64,000 nt of DNA from Lavandula angustifolia (GCA_028984105.1 CM054813.1:10610681-10674680), one strand, 5' to 3'. Numbered from the stretch's first letter, positions 12,514-24,353 are shown. Translations and numbers: made by a program. The notes: generated by a model from the letters alone, not told the origin.

Positions 12514-14781
12514 GGTTAATTAACAATTAACTTCCGTTAGCTGTCCCACTACAAATGCAGCCCGACACGCTTTCTAAAATCTATTCTTTTCATTAATAAG
12601 TGACCACAAGATTCACAACGGTAGCCATTATTGCACTTTGAAGATAAGATTCACCACATCAATTTTTTAGGCGCGATGGAGAAATCTACAATCTTTATTT
12701 GAATGATATGATAGATTTCCGCAGGAATTGGAGCCAAAAATTCATATTGGGATGGGCTAGACAATTAAACTTTAACGCATTAAATTTAATAAATGTATTA
12801 ATGCTTACATCAGTTATCTCATTGGCCAAAATGCCAACCATATTTATTTATTTATCAAAGTCTCTCTCGGTAGTATCCCTCCCCCAAGCCCAAACCCCTG
12901 GAACCTTTCCATCCCCTTGCACTCGATAGTAAGGAACAAAAAAAAACTTATTAAAATCATGTGTAAAATTGTTATTGTTTTGTCTTATTTAAATAACTCT
13001 AATTAAAAAATACACATTAAAAAAAAAACAATAGAGTTATAGAGATCTAAATCAAACTCATTATAGCATCCGAATTAGGTTACTTGAACTCCCTAATGCA
13101 ACAGTAGCTTCAAAGAAAATCTTCAATAAAGAATTTGTGGTTCAAAAGAACGGAGTAGTTAAAGATTTGATTTTTGAAAGAGAAGCAACCAATGAAATCA
13201 GTAAAGTTGTGAAAATAAGTCTAGCAGCTACAAACCTACAACTAGCGAGTAGCGATACATCTTAGTTGGGCAATTAGATTCATTTTAGGAATTTTAATTT
13301 TTAAATTAAATAACATAATGAGATCATGAGTGTTGTGTTGGGCTAAGTAATTTTGAATTGGGCTCGGATAGTAGATTTATAATAGGGCATATTATAAGTT
13401 TGGTTGGGACTCGGGGTGAGCTGAAGTGAAATAAATTTGACTTGGGCCTATTCATAAATAGGCTCTGGGGCTGACTTGTACTGGCTTGAGCCCAGATGAG
13501 CTACCTATTCCCTCCGCCCCTGGATTTCGGTATACATTATATCCGGTCAGTTATTGAAAATAGCCAATAACTGTTTCAATATTGAACTTTCCCTGCAATT
13601 TTAGTTCGTCTCATTATTCATGTTTTATTACGAAAAAGAAAATAACTAAATGAATCACAATTAATTTAAATAAGTGAATCCCACCACAAACAAAAAATAA
13701 TGAAACTTCAATATTGGAAAAGAAGGGAGTACGATTAATTATTAGTCTATCCGTCTCATTAAATAAGTCTTACCTTGTTGTCCGATTATTTGAAGCTTGA
13801 GGAACAGTTAATCAATTATCACCCAATAAGCCCAACTTATGTAAGCAATTACATCATTCCCATGGAGATCCGCCACATGAATATTGCAATTAAATATGAT
13901 GTCTGAATTTCAAAGTCATATCCAACCAAAACACAGAAAATAACATACTCCCAAGTTAAAATACTCAATTACGCGTATTCTCGTTCAAGAAGTCCATAAT
14001 CCCTACTCATTTCAGCACTGTTGCGTCTGAGGGCGGTCGCATCCCTTAAAATCCATCTTTTAAAAACTATACTACAATTTTTAAGAGTTTATTTTTGAAA
14101 TTACACATTCACAATCGTTTTAATTACGACTTCTAAGTTTTGGGTAAAGATGACAATTAAAACCGGACCAGTTAGACTTAGCTCGTTGTGCCTCGTGATG
14201 CGGCGGATAATACCCAGCCCCATAGAAACACGGGGCAGGTCTGGACCCCGACTCATGTGGATCCAGAGCAGGGTCCGAGTCCAAATTCTCTGCCAATCAT
14301 GCCTTACCTAGTCCCGTTCTAAACCCATATCATTATTATTATTATTTATTTAATTTTATTATTCAATTTTATTTTATGTTACTCGAATTTTATTATTCTT
14401 CAATTCATACGTAATACTCTATTCGTTCCGGATGAAATGTCCCTTACTATTTTGACATGCAATTTATGCGGTGGACTTTTGAATTAAAGAATGGTGGCCC
14501 ACTTGTTAATTAAGCTACTAATCCTACTCCTATAATTTAAAATATGTATTTTTAATGTCGCAACTTTCAAGACCACTTATTGGACTAATATGTTAATGTT
14601 GGAGTTCATTACATTTGAAATTTTTATAGAACTGTATCATGCCGCCAACTCCTTCGTTTCATTTCTGTTTCAATTCTGCAGCCAAAACATAAGGCAAAGT
14701 CATAAGCTATATATTTGAAATTAAGACCCACATTTGTAAAATTCAAATGAAAAATCAACTTCCAACAAAACTCAAATAAGT
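12514..14781. other. Intergenic DNA with MITE remnants and a dispersed repeat
   Basis: No gene is recognised. About 13509-13728 has degenerate CCCTCCGCCC and GAAGGGAGTA ends of a Stowaway-like MITE. About 14155-14320 is a GC-rich block with complementary ACCCCGAC and GTCC-rich stretches that resembles a hAT-type MITE remnant. Parts of 12600-12670 and 13850-13990 resemble 41980-42110. A one-ended CTATTCGTTCCGG MITE end lies near 14418. Confidence 0.4.
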
Positions 14782-15129
14782 TTGAAATTCCCACCACAAT
14801 TCAGCCAAAAAAAAAATCTAACAAAATCTATATATATATGCAGACACAACTTCTCCATTTCTACAACCAAGCAAAACACAAAGGTAATTCAAAAAAGATC
14901 TTCAAGTGGAGCAGCTATTATAATGATTGAGAAAAACCTCACCGGCCACCAACGCAACCTCATTGTCCAAGATCTACTCCAAAGCGGCCGTAATGGGAAG
15001 CCAACTCGAGGGAAGATGACAGAGATTGCAGCCACGTACGGTGTCACAGTTAAGACGGTGAGTCGTCAATGGGCGGCTGCAAAAAAAAACAACAACAAGC
15101 CGGACAAGACGGTGATTAGGAATATCTGA
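14782..15129 (+). pseudogene. N-terminal fragment of a mariner-like transposase (helix-turn-helix region)
   Basis: The open frame encodes 115 residues. From about residue 48 it carries EKNLTGHQRNLIVQDLLQ, then RNGKPTRGKMTEIAATYGVT and VKTVSRQWAAAKK. This matches the helix-turn-helix domain at the N-terminus of plant mariner-like transposases (DUF7769-type), which binds the element's terminal repeats. The reading frame stops right after this domain and no DDD catalytic domain follows, so it is a truncated copy. The first ~47 residues look like non-coding DNA read through. A functional stand-alone DNA-binding protein cannot be excluded but is unlikely. Confidence 0.6.
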
Positions 15130-15316
15130 AATGCCTATTATCTGAAATGATGCATATTTGAGTATTTATCAAGAATATGTAGCAGTAGGATTCAAAAGGC
15201 AACAGTAGGATCATACGCTATGAATTCACAAAATTTTCAAGAATTTTTTTTTATCAACTCATTCATTTCTAGTAAAGTTTTCAAATTTAAACAATCAAAA
15301 CAAAACATATATATAA

Positions 15317-15578
15317 GGTCAGCCAGACCTTCATATAATTCATGAGGCAGCAAGCATATAACCTCAAACCATGAACAAGTAAATATGCCATAAAATAAGT
15401 AAAGATTGAGTAACATATATGGTCAACTAGACCTTATATAATTCATGATGCAGCAACATATAAACTCAGACCATGAACAAGTAAATCAACTATAAAACAA
15501 GTAAAACTTGAGTAACATATACGGTCAGTCAGACCTTATATAATTCATGATGCAACAACATATAAATTCAGACTATGA
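15317..15578 (+). repeat. ~102-bp tandem repeat array, left part
   Basis: Units begin GGTCA at 15317, 15421 and 15523 and contain TATAATTCATGA(T/G)GCA and ATGAACAAGTAAAT. The third unit is broken at 15578 by the CACTA element and resumes at 21549; a fourth unit follows at 21597. The array does not look protein-coding. Confidence 0.85.
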
Positions 15579-15596
15579 CACTACAAAATTTAGCTA

Positions 15597-16078
15597 TTTA
15601 CCGACGGAATTACCGACGGATGAAAAACACGGGTCGTCTTACCGACGGATTACCGACGGAAATTGAGATGCTCAATTTACCGACGGAATACCGACGGATA
15701 ATTTCCGTCGTCATATTCCCGACGGAATATTCCGTCGTTAACGGTATATCATTATTTATTTACTATTTAATAAATTAAATATATATTACCGACGGAATAA
15801 TCCGTCGGTAAGGGTTTATCATTAGTTATTTAGTTTTAATTAATTAAAATATATAAATTTACCGACGGATTATTCCGTCGGTAATGTTAACTTATTATTT
15901 ATTTAGTTTTTAATAAACTAAAATATATTTACCGACGGAATAGTCCGTCGGTAAATTTAATTAAATTTATTTAAAAAATTTAATTTATTTTACCGACGAT
16001 TACCGACGGAAAAATCCGTCGGTAGTCATTTAAATTTACCGACGGAATTATCCGTCGGTAAATCCATCGGCGTAACCT
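15597..16078. repeat. Left subterminal array of ACCGACGGA motifs (CACTA)
   Basis: About twenty copies of ACCGACGGA or TCCGTCGGT occur, many paired as near-perfect palindromes such as ACCGACGGAATAATCCGTCG. In En/Spm elements such subterminal motifs bind the TNPA-like protein; that role is inferred here. Confidence 0.9.
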
Positions 16079-17124
16079 AAATTAATTCGGCGCCGCGGGG
16101 CAAGCAGGACGTAGCTGCGTCGTCTTCTTCTCGCGTCCGCCGCCGCCGCTTCGCCCCGCGCGCCGCCGCCGTTGAACGCCTCCGCCCCACTTCCTCGCGC
16201 CGCGCCGCCGCCGCCGCCGCGTCTCCTTGGTTAGTTTCTCTCATTCCTTCAATATCGTCTTGTATAATTGCAATTCTTGCAAAATTTCAAAAGTTCGACC
16301 ATTAATTCTTTGAAATTGAAATTAAAATTAAAATTGTACATATTAACTATTTCACCGATAACCCTTATCTATCTTTAACTCAAATCGAGGGGCGGTTTGG
16401 CGAAATAGAGCCAAGGACTATTGATGGCCTCTATCCAATTATCATGCATATGTAGTGATTTGAACCATTCATTCATTATAATATTCTTGTTTATTTTTGG
16501 AAACACAATTCTCTTAATTTTGACACGATATTCAAGAGTTGGTGGGTCGTTATGCTACTAATATTAATTTTAGGGGCAAAAATTGTAATCGCTTAATCTC
16601 CAATTTAAAATTGGGGATGAATTCGTAAATTTAGAAGTTTAAATTTGTGATTCTAAAAAAGAGGGGGGGGCAAATATGTAGTTATTTTCCCTTTTATTTG
16701 TCTATTTTACTCTTCTCTTCTAGTAATTTCTTTAGATTTATTAATTATTGTTCTTAGGATGGAAATCCGGATATTTAGGAATTAACATTTAATTTTGTGG
16801 ATTTTTATACTAAATCAAACTTTAGGGATGTAAATCTAGTAGAATAATAGAGAAATCCGACGAGTAAGCCTGTGTTAACTACGTTGGCATAACAAATGCG
16901 TAACCCGACTAGAAATTGGATTATAGTAAACTAGAAATTTATACTATGTGGGGGAGAACATGTGTGCCTTTTGGTGTTTGTATCTGGTTCTCTGCATGTA
17001 GATGATAATGTGTAAATTCATGATAGATGATAATGTGTAACTAGGAATGCGTGACTATTAGTGTTTCATTTTCGAATAGTATTCGACTTCACTCTATTAT
17101 TCGACAAAATCGGGATTTGAAATA
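16079..17124 (+). other. Internal 5' region of the CACTA element
   Basis: A GC-rich block (about 16085-16230) rich in GCCGCC repeats is followed by AT-rich DNA with no clear coding content. It probably holds the promoter and untranslated leader of the transposase gene. Confidence 0.5.
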
Positions 17125-20100
17125 ATGAGTCGTTCGTGGATGTATACACGGTGGACGATGAGACGGTTCATTGAATCCTCAATTTGTGAATGGCATTGAG
17201 GATTTCATTGATTGGGCAAGTAGCCGACACCTTATACGGACGGAGAAAAAATTAGATGTCCAGTGTAAAAATTGTAAGAATAAGCTGTTTTTGTCTACAC
17301 AAGTTGTAAGAGAGCACGTTTATATGAAAGGATTCGTTAAAAATTATAAAGTTTGGTCATCTCATGGGGAAAAACACGTAACCCTGAATGAACAAGCTAC
17401 GAGAAATGCACAAAATGACACGTCGACCTCCTATCAGAGGATGGTAATGGATCATGCTGGGGCAAATTATAATGATGCGGAGTTTGAGGAGTCGCCAAAT
17501 AATGAAGCAAACAAGATCTATGAAATGTTGCAGGCAGTCGACACGGAGTTGTGGCCTGGTTGTGAGACCTACTTACAATTGTCTGCAGCAGTTCAGATGA
17601 TGAACTTGAAGGCTGAGAATCATATGTCGCAAAGGGGCTATGACAGGATGAGTCAAATGATTAAGGATATGCTTCCCCAAGGAAATTCCTTTCCTAATAA
17701 CTTCAATGAGTCTAAGAGATTGCTTAGTGGGATGGGGTTGCTCGGTAGAGAAGATTCACTGTTGTCCAAATTCCTGCATGATCTATTGGCGTGAAGATAA
17801 TGACCTGGAGAGTTGTAAGTTTTGCGGAACCTCGCGATATTTAGACTACGGTCCTAAATCTAGTAGGAAAGGGAAGAAAAAATTAGTGGCCGCTAAGAAA
17901 ATGTACTACTTTCCTTTATCCCCTAGACTCCAGCGGATGTATGCATCTAATGCAACTGCTTCTCATATGCGTTGGCATGCTTCATCAGTGGACGATGGAG
18001 TGATGCGTCATCTCTGCGAACTCTCCAGCATGGAAGCACTTGGACTCGACGTTTCCTGATTTTGCCTCGGAGATTCGCAATGTTAGATTAGGTCTTTCTA
18101 CAGACGGTTTTCAAACATTTACACAATTTGGGAAACAATACTCTTTGTGGCCAGTTATTCTAACTCCTTACAATTGCCGCCTGGCATGTGCATGAAAGAT
18201 CAATTCATGTTTCTCACGGTGTTGGTGCTGGACCTCGAAATCCAAAAGATAACTTGGATGTCTTTCTACGTACCGTTGATAGCCGAATTATTAGAGCTGT
18301 GGGAAGATGGCGTGTCTGCATATGATGTTTTCAAGAAACAAAATTTCAATATGAGAGCGGCTTTGCTATGGACCATTAGTGACTTTCCGGCCTACTCAAT
18401 GTCATCTGGATGGAGTACAGCTGGGAAATTCGCATGCCCACATTGCATGGAACAATCAGATGCATTTTATCTTGAGAAGAGTGGTAAGATGTCGTGGTTT
18501 GACAATCATAGAAAGTTTCTACCACTAAGTCATCCTTTCAGACGAAATAAGAATGCTTTCCTAAAAAATAAAGTTGTAGCACGTTCACCCCATGACATGA
18601 GAACAGGAGAAGACATACTTAGTCAAATTGAGGCTTATGGTTTTGTGAAAGTCACCGAAGACTACGATGGTATTAACCAATATGTCTCTAAAGAAAATGT
18701 TACGGGATGGAAGAAAAGAAGCATATTCTGGGATCTTCCTTATTGGAAATTCTTGTTGCTTCGACACAATCTTGATGTCATGCACATTGAGAAGAACGTG
18801 TTTGATAATGTGTTCAACACTGTCCTAAATGTGACAGGAAAGACCAAAGACACGCCGAAGTCGAGGGCAGAGTTGAATACATATTGTGCTAGGCCTGAAC
18901 TAAAGAAGCTTAACGAGAGTGATAGACACTATCCGAAAGCATGTTACATGCTTGGTCGTACAGAGAAGCAAGCATTATTAACGTGGGTGAAGCAGCTCAG
19001 ACTACCATATGGTTATGTGTCCAACATGAGCAGATGTGTGGATATGAGTAAGTTGAGAATGTTTGGGATGAAAAGTCATGATTGTCACGTTTTCATGCAA
19101 CGGCTTCTACCGGTTGCATTTCGTGAACTTGTCCCACAACCCTGTTTGGACAAAGAATTACGGAGTTGAGCTTATACTTGGGAGACTTAGCATCTCGTGC
19201 TATAAGAATTGAAGATATGAGGAGACTAAACGAGAGTATTCCAATTACTCTTTGCAACCTTGGAGCGCATATTTCCACCAAGTTTCTTCGATTCCATGGA
19301 ACATCTCCCGGTGCATTTAGCCGATGAAGCTCGTTTAGCCGGTCTGTTCAATATCGATGGATGTATCCATTTGAGAGGTATACTATCATTCATATTATCG
19401 TTTCCCTGTTCAATATCCCAAGTATTAATTTTTAATGCATTGAACAACCCTTCATCGATATTTAGGGAAATTGAAAAAATATGTTGGCAATAAAGCTCGT
19501 GTGGAAGGATCCATATGCAATTCTTATTTAGTCGAAGAAGCATCAAATTTCTACTCGTACTATTTTGAAGATCATATCCACACTAGGCTTAGGAGGATGC
19601 CTCGCAATTGCGAGGTGGAACAAGAAGGCCACCGGCCGACAACATAGATGTTCCCTCTATATTTCGTCCAAAAGGTCGTCCAATTGGTGCGAAGTCAATG
19701 AGATATCTTGATCAAAAGGAGTATAATGCCGCCCACTTATACATCTTGTTGAAGCTGCGACGAGGTTACAGAATATCAGAAGTGAGTTTCTCTATAATTC
19801 GCTTGTTTTATTTTCTAACTTGTATAATATACGTAACGACTTCAACCAACTTTAATGAAGCCTATTTGAGGAAGAAGTTTGGCGTGCCTGTCCAAATATA
19901 TCAGATGAAGATTACCAAACATCGGTTGAGCAGGAATTCGGAGCTTGGTTCAAATCATATGTACGATGAACTTATCCATTCTAAATAAATTCGAAAATGT
20001 TTTCTTTTCCTAATTAGCTTCTTATGATCTTAGGTTTCTTCCCCTTATTGCAATGAGATGAATCCGTATATTCGGGATTTAGCAAAAGGTCCATTAGTAG

Positions 20101-20265
20101 CGGTTTATACGTACCCTGGTTATGTTGTGAACGGATATAAGTTTCATACTTTATCACATGGGGTAGGAAAGTCCACTATGAATAGCGGAGTGTGTATACA
20201 AGGGCAGAATTATGGTTCCGATGCACTTGATTATTATGTCTCATTTTATATAGCGGAGTGGTAAG
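17125..20265 (+). pseudogene. CACTA transposase (TNP2-type) pseudogene
   Basis: The order of domains is typical of plant TNPD/tnp2 proteins. First comes a transposase-associated domain near 17125-17360 (SRSWMYTRW, then NPQFVNGIEDFIDWAS). The tnp2 catalytic domain spans about 17740-19140 (CCPNSCMIYW, GKFACPHC, HNLDVMHIEKNVFDN). A DUF4218-like region follows at about 19137-19380 (FFDSMEHLPVHLADEARLAG) and 19480-19790, then a DUF4216-like start at 20058-20262 (VNGYKFHTLSHG, NSGVCIQG). Reading it needs repeated frame changes, for example near 17160, 17745, 18030, 18170, 18240, 19168 and 19265, so it cannot make a full protein. The scattered positions suggest decay in the genome rather than one sequencing error. 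Confidence 0.9.
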
Positions 20266-20341
20266 TCTCATTTTATATGTTTTTTAGCTTCTTATGTCTT
20301 TGTTTTTGACATAATTTTGTTTATGCATGTTATGAATAGGC

Positions 20342-20877
20342 TTCTCAGAGGGGATGCTCCTTAGAGTTCACCGCCTTTGACACTTTCCAGAGTCTCCATT
20401 ACAAAGGTGGAGACTTCTCCAACATGAAGGCTGCGAGACTTCATGTAAGCACACAATTACAATATATAGATTATTATTCTAGAATTTTGAGTTTGACTAA
20501 TTTCTATTTAATATTGTAATAGGCGGAGGTGGAGCGGATTGCTGCTGAAGAAGGCCCCAACGCGGATAAAAACGCGATTTATCTGCGGTTGGAGGGGGTC
20601 CGGGATAAGAAGCAGCGGCTTTACGGTTTCGGCGAGGAAGGGAGCGGCTACATCAACGCCGCCAGCCGCTCTTCTACTTCCTCACTGGGGCCATCCCAGA
20701 GTAATGCCGAGATCATGCGCCGACTGGAGGAGGAGTCGGCAGCTAGGAGGAGCCTCGAGGAGAGGTCGCATTTATGAATGCGCAGATGATCCAGCTTATG
20801 GAGATGATGGGCTCCTCTAGCCGACGACAGCCTCCGGACGACAGCCCCGATCAGTCCCCTCCCCCCACCTCTTTATG
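20342..20877 (+). pseudogene. C-terminal part of the CACTA transposase region (Transposase_24-like)
   Basis: After an intron-like gap, exons encode CSLEFTAFDTFQSLHYKGGD, then VERIAAEEGPNADKNAIYLR and LYGFGEEGSGYINAASR, and a coiled-coil-like tract EIMRRLEEESAARRSLEER. This is the arrangement of the plant Ptta/En/Spm (Transposase_24) domain that often follows tnp2. A frameshift near 20772 moves the end (MEMMGSSSRRQPPDDSPDQ) into another frame, with a stop at about 20875. Confidence 0.75.
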
Positions 20878-21088
20878 ATTGATTTATTTATGGTTTATGT
20901 ATATATACTGAATATTTTGATTTTAGGATTTATATATTTATATTTCGGTTTGCTTTTTGAGTTGATTTGAATCGTTATATGTGATGTCTTGGTTGGTTAA
21001 TTGTATATGATGTGTTGGTTGGTTAAAAATTGCAGGTTGTCGATAACTTGGTACAAAAAACAAAAAAAATTATTAAAAAAAAAAATTC
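20878..21088. other. 3' region of the CACTA gene
   Basis: AT-rich, presumably the 3' untranslated region and terminator of the transposase transcript. No motif is certain. Confidence 0.4.
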
Positions 21089-21528
21089 TACCGACGTTTT
21101 ACCGACGGATATTTCCGTCGGTAAATAAACATAAAAAAATTACAAATTTAATTAAAATTTACCGACGGAAAATTCCCTCGGTAAAAAAATCGTAAAATTT
21201 ATTTGAAAATTTATTTTAACTTTACCGACGGAAACTTCCGTCGGTAAAAAAACAAATAAATTATTTTAAATTTACCGACGGAATAATCCGTCGGTAAAAA
21301 AACCAAAAAATTTATTTAAAAATTTCGTCCTCGACAGAATATTCGGGGACAAACTTCCAACGGTTATTTTCCGTCGGCATTCCGTCGGTAATAATTGCCG
21401 ACGGAATATTCCGTCGGCAATATTTACCGACAAAGCCTGACCCGACGCATTTCTTCCGTCGGTATTCCGTCGGTAACGTTTTTACCGACGGAATTAAGGG
21501 GTTTACCGACGGAATTTTCCGTCGGTGT
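21089..21528. repeat. Right subterminal array of ACCGACGGA motifs (CACTA)
   Basis: This mirrors the left array, with repeated ACCGACGGA and TCCGTCGGT palindromes separated by AT-rich spacers, up to about 20 bases from the element end. Confidence 0.9.
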
Positions 21529-21548
21529 ACGATGAATTTCTTGTAGTG

Positions 21549-21690
21549 TGAACAAGTAAATCAACCATAATTAAGTAAAAATTAAGTAACATATACGGTC
21601 AATCATATCTTATATAATTCATGATGCAACAACGTATCAGCTCAACATGAGCAACTATAAGTCAGGTAGCACATATATTTTCATCAGATC
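21549..21690 (+). repeat. ~102-bp tandem repeat array, right part
   Basis: This continues the unit interrupted at 15578 (ACAAGTAAATCAACCATAA) and adds a fourth, degenerate unit starting GGTCAATCATATC at 21597. The array fades by about 21690. Confidence 0.8.
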
Positions 21691-21910
21691 ATTAAAAACT
21701 AAGCCTAACACCTATATTTTCATAAATTACATAAACTAATGGTTAGGTAATTATTCTGAAACATATCTCAGCAATTTCCCTAACCCATCATCGATATGTA
21801 TTTTTTGTTTGAAGGCATGTGAGCAAGTTTCATCATTTCAAAGCCACGAATAACCAATACCCACAACCACACCGTCCATACTCAGAAATAAAGGGGGCTA
21901 AAATGGGTAA

Positions 21911-22466
21911 TTACATAATAGAATAGAAGGATCTCACCAAAAAGGCATAACGGGGAAGCCAGATTCGAATGAAGTCCTCCAATGTCGGGCTTTGGCCGCC
22001 GTCCTTCTTCAATTCATGTGGGACAGAGCAAGAGCATGCACAATCGGAGGTGGCTCCACCACCAATCAGAGGATAACAACCCGCAGTAAAATCAGGTTTC
22101 TGCCTCTCTTCTGCCAATTTACACTCCCACAATAAGTCTAGTTCCGAATCGGTGTACGGAACGAACATCTTTGGGGGTGTGAAGAGTTCGTCGTAAGAGG
22201 CACTCAGATCCGCGGAGATCCCGGCCTCGACGACCCCTCTTCTTCCCATCCCTCTCTATGCCTCGCGCCACCCGCCGCTCGAGCTCGCTCTCGGTGAATG
22301 GGTATGGAGATATCGATTCAAAAAAGACATCAGAGGATGCGAGATAATCTAGATCTGGAACAGAAGAGGCTTCATCGGCAGACCTCGAGCTTTTTTCTCT
22401 ATACCCGTCTCGGCAACAGTAGTATCCTCCCAACGGAATTGGGATTTGGTGGGAGAGGGAGATCAA
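21911..22466 (-). pseudogene. Unrecognised coding-like fragment
   Basis: Two overlapping - strand frames look protein-like in different halves. Upstream (22466 leftwards) is IPIPLGGYYCCRDGYREKSS and SSVPDLDYLASSDVFFES. Downstream (about 22190 to 21960) is YDELFTPPKMFVPYTDSELD, then LLWECKLAEERQKPDFTAG and a cysteine-bearing SDCACSCSVP. A frame change near 22190-22260 would join them into one protein of about 170 residues. This suggests a broken gene or a captured gene fragment. I do not recognise the family. A GC-rich stretch at 22200-22300 and AT-rich flanks support former coding use. Confidence 0.4.
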
Positions 22467-22724
22467 GCTTTTAGATTGCGCAATCTCATCACGGCGGCGG
22501 AATAGATCATAGAGGACGGCGACATATTTGGTGGGAGAGGGAGGTCAAGCATTTTGGAAATGTGGAGGCAGAGAGGACGAGAACGAGGGGAGAGAGTATT
22601 CACAATTAGGGTTAGAGTAAAAAATGAAAGGTATAAGACTACAAATATCGGTAGTAAAAACTCACCAGGTGGGTTTTGAAGAGAAAAAAAAAATCAATAA
22701 GGGAGGTGAGAGAAAGGGTGACCA
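22467..22724. other. Intergenic DNA
   Basis: Purine-rich stretches with no recognised feature. It may be the upstream region of the - strand fragment at 21911-22466. Confidence 0.35.
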
Positions 22725-23390
22725 GGGTGGGTTTTGAGGCAAAATGCCACCGGGTGGTTGAGAGTGAATTGGTCAATGGGATGTTTACCACTTGGCATCA
22801 TCCCATTGGCTCTTAATATTAATTTTTTGTAAATATAAAAATAAGTATTTTCAATAATATATATTATAAAAATAAATAAAAATTATACCAAAATTCATAA
22901 TTTTTCATTCTCTATAAATAGAGCCCAATATTGCTATACTTTTCACATCTTAAAAAACCTTCATTTTCTCTCATTTCATTATTTACTGCAAATCTCAATC
23001 TCTCTTTTAATTATCATGGATCCATATAATAAAAACTTCTCCCATTCCCCAAATTTTCCTTACATTTTTAATTATCATGAAATTAACATTTTAACTTCTA
23101 CTCATTTTGCAATAAATGCTACACTTTAAATTTAAATAATTATTATTAATATATAATAATATCAATATTAAATAATTAAAATATATAAAAAATATAGTTG
23201 GTGGGGCATGGTTGGGTGGTTAGGGATAAATGATAAAAAGTAGAGATGTTTGGGTTGAAAGTAAAATGAAGTATAAAGAGGAGAGAGAAATTAATTAAAT
23301 ATTAGAAGGGTTGGGTTGGTTGTGTATTTAGGTGGTCAGGGATATTCGTAGTCTAATAGATTAGGTAGGTGGTGGGTGGGTAGTTTGATT
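22725..23390 (+). mobile_element. PIF/Harbinger-like deletion derivative
   Basis: The segment has a GTGG-rich left part (CCAGGGTGGGTTTTGAGG, CACTTGGCATCATCCCATTG), a TATA box CTATAAATAG near 22914, a leader, and an ATG at about 23016 starting MDPYNKNFSHSPNFPY. MDP followed by Asn/Pro/Phe-rich sequence is typical of the Myb-like ORF of plant PIF/Harbinger elements. The frame stops soon after, and a matching GGTGG-rich right part follows (GGGTTGGGTTGGTTG). Exact ends and a TTA/TAA duplication were not fixed. Confidence 0.4.
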
Positions 23391-23569
23391 AGATGTAGTG
23401 GGTCCCACTTATATAATTAGAATGTTAATTGTTTTCGGAAATGCAATACAGGACATTTGTCCGAGACACCCCGAATAGAATATGAGACGTTTCATCCGAG
23501 ACGGAGGGAGTAATAGATACCAACCATAGTAATAAAATTCGAACAAAAGCCTCCCACTAACAAAAAGTA
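23391..23569. other. Spacer with a one-ended Stowaway-like terminus
   Basis: GAGACGGAGGGAGTA at about 23498-23512 is a MITE right end, but no matching left end is visible. Confidence 0.4.
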
Positions 23570-23903
23570 CTCCCTCCGTCCCAGCTCATGTGACAAAATT
23601 ATTTCCGGCACGGGAATTAAGAAGGTGAAAGATAAAGTATGAGAGAGAAGTTTATGATAAAGTAAGAGAGAGAAGATGAGTGAGATTGTGAGAGAGTAAT
23701 TGATAAAGTAGGAAAGAGAAATAATAAAATAAGAGAGATAAATGATTAAAGTAGAAAAGAGAAATGAAAAAGTATGAGAGAGAATTGATAAAGTATGAGA
23801 AAATTTATGATTTTTTTTAAATTATTTTCATTTTTAGAAGTGTGTCATTTGAGACGGGACGCCCGAAATGGAAAGTGTGTCACTTGAAGCGGGACAGAGG
23901 GAG
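23570..23903. mobile_element. Stowaway-like MITE (334 bp)
   Basis: The ends are CTCCCTCCGTCCCAGCTCAT and, on the opposite strand, CTCCCTCTGTCCCGCTTCAA. TA flanks both sides (23568-23569 and 23904-23905), as expected for Tc1/mariner MITEs. The interior is a purine-rich GAGAGAGAAAT series without coding capacity. Confidence 0.85.
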
Positions 23904-24342
23904 TAATAATTAAAAAATTAGACAATTAAGTCAGCAATTTAAATCACACCAACAGATTTGGGACGAGGTAAATCCATCCCTTGCAGGTTTAGGGCTAATT
24001 CCAAATCTTTGGACCCGTACAAGTCTGGGTCCAATTCTAAGTCCTTAAGTCCAAAATACATGGCAGATTCAAGTACTATACTACCCATTCCTAACCCGCA
24101 AAATCCTAATTCGGAGGCCTTATACTTACACCCCCTTAAGTCCTTTTGTTCTTAAGTTTAGTTGTGATTTTTAAAAAGCTAGTATTATATATTTCGTATC
24201 AAAATTACACCCTTCAAAATCCAAAATTCAAAATTTTAGCAATTGAAATAACTAATCGTTGATCCTATCTCACTTTGGCAAAATTTCTCAATCAATTGTT
24301 GAAATTAATAATTTAAATATATGACAAACTCTCACTTGACTA
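23904..24342. other. Intergenic DNA upstream of the PGIP pseudogene
   Basis: It contains a short GGTCC/AAGTCC-rich stretch (about 23958-24150) that resembles a degenerate MITE interior. No gene is supported. Confidence 0.4.
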
Positions 24343-24353
24343 CTATATATAAA
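24343..24353 (+). promoter_or_regulatory. TATA box of the former PGIP gene
   Basis: TATATATAAAT lies about 40 bases upstream of the first ATG of the PGIP pseudogene, in the correct direction. Confidence 0.5.

Larger units (their letters stand above)
15579..21548 (+). mobile_element. CACTA (En/Spm) transposon, 5970 bp
   Basis: The element starts CACTACAAAATTTAG and ends CTTGTAGTG, giving CACTACAA(A/G)A inverted ends. It is flanked by TGA on both sides, the 3-bp duplication typical of CACTA elements. Removing it together with one TGA restores a regular tandem-repeat unit. Subterminal regions are arrays of ACCGACGGA and its complement. The interior has a GC-rich block and decayed transposase genes in + orientation. 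Because the transposase is broken in many places, this copy is non-autonomous, though its ends look mobilisable. Confidence 0.95.

Noticed and set aside
15317..15578. Regularly spaced repeats that could suggest a CRISPR array
   Set aside because: Units are contiguous ~102-bp tandem repeats without unique spacers, in a plant genome.
17125..20877. CACTA transposase frameshifts as sequencing errors
   Set aside because: The neighbouring 1414-codon copia frame and the host genes are clean, so genuine decay is more likely.
23958..24155. 65-codon + strand frame upstream of the PGIP pseudogene
   Set aside because: Low complexity, no homologous motif and no promoter; more like MITE interior.
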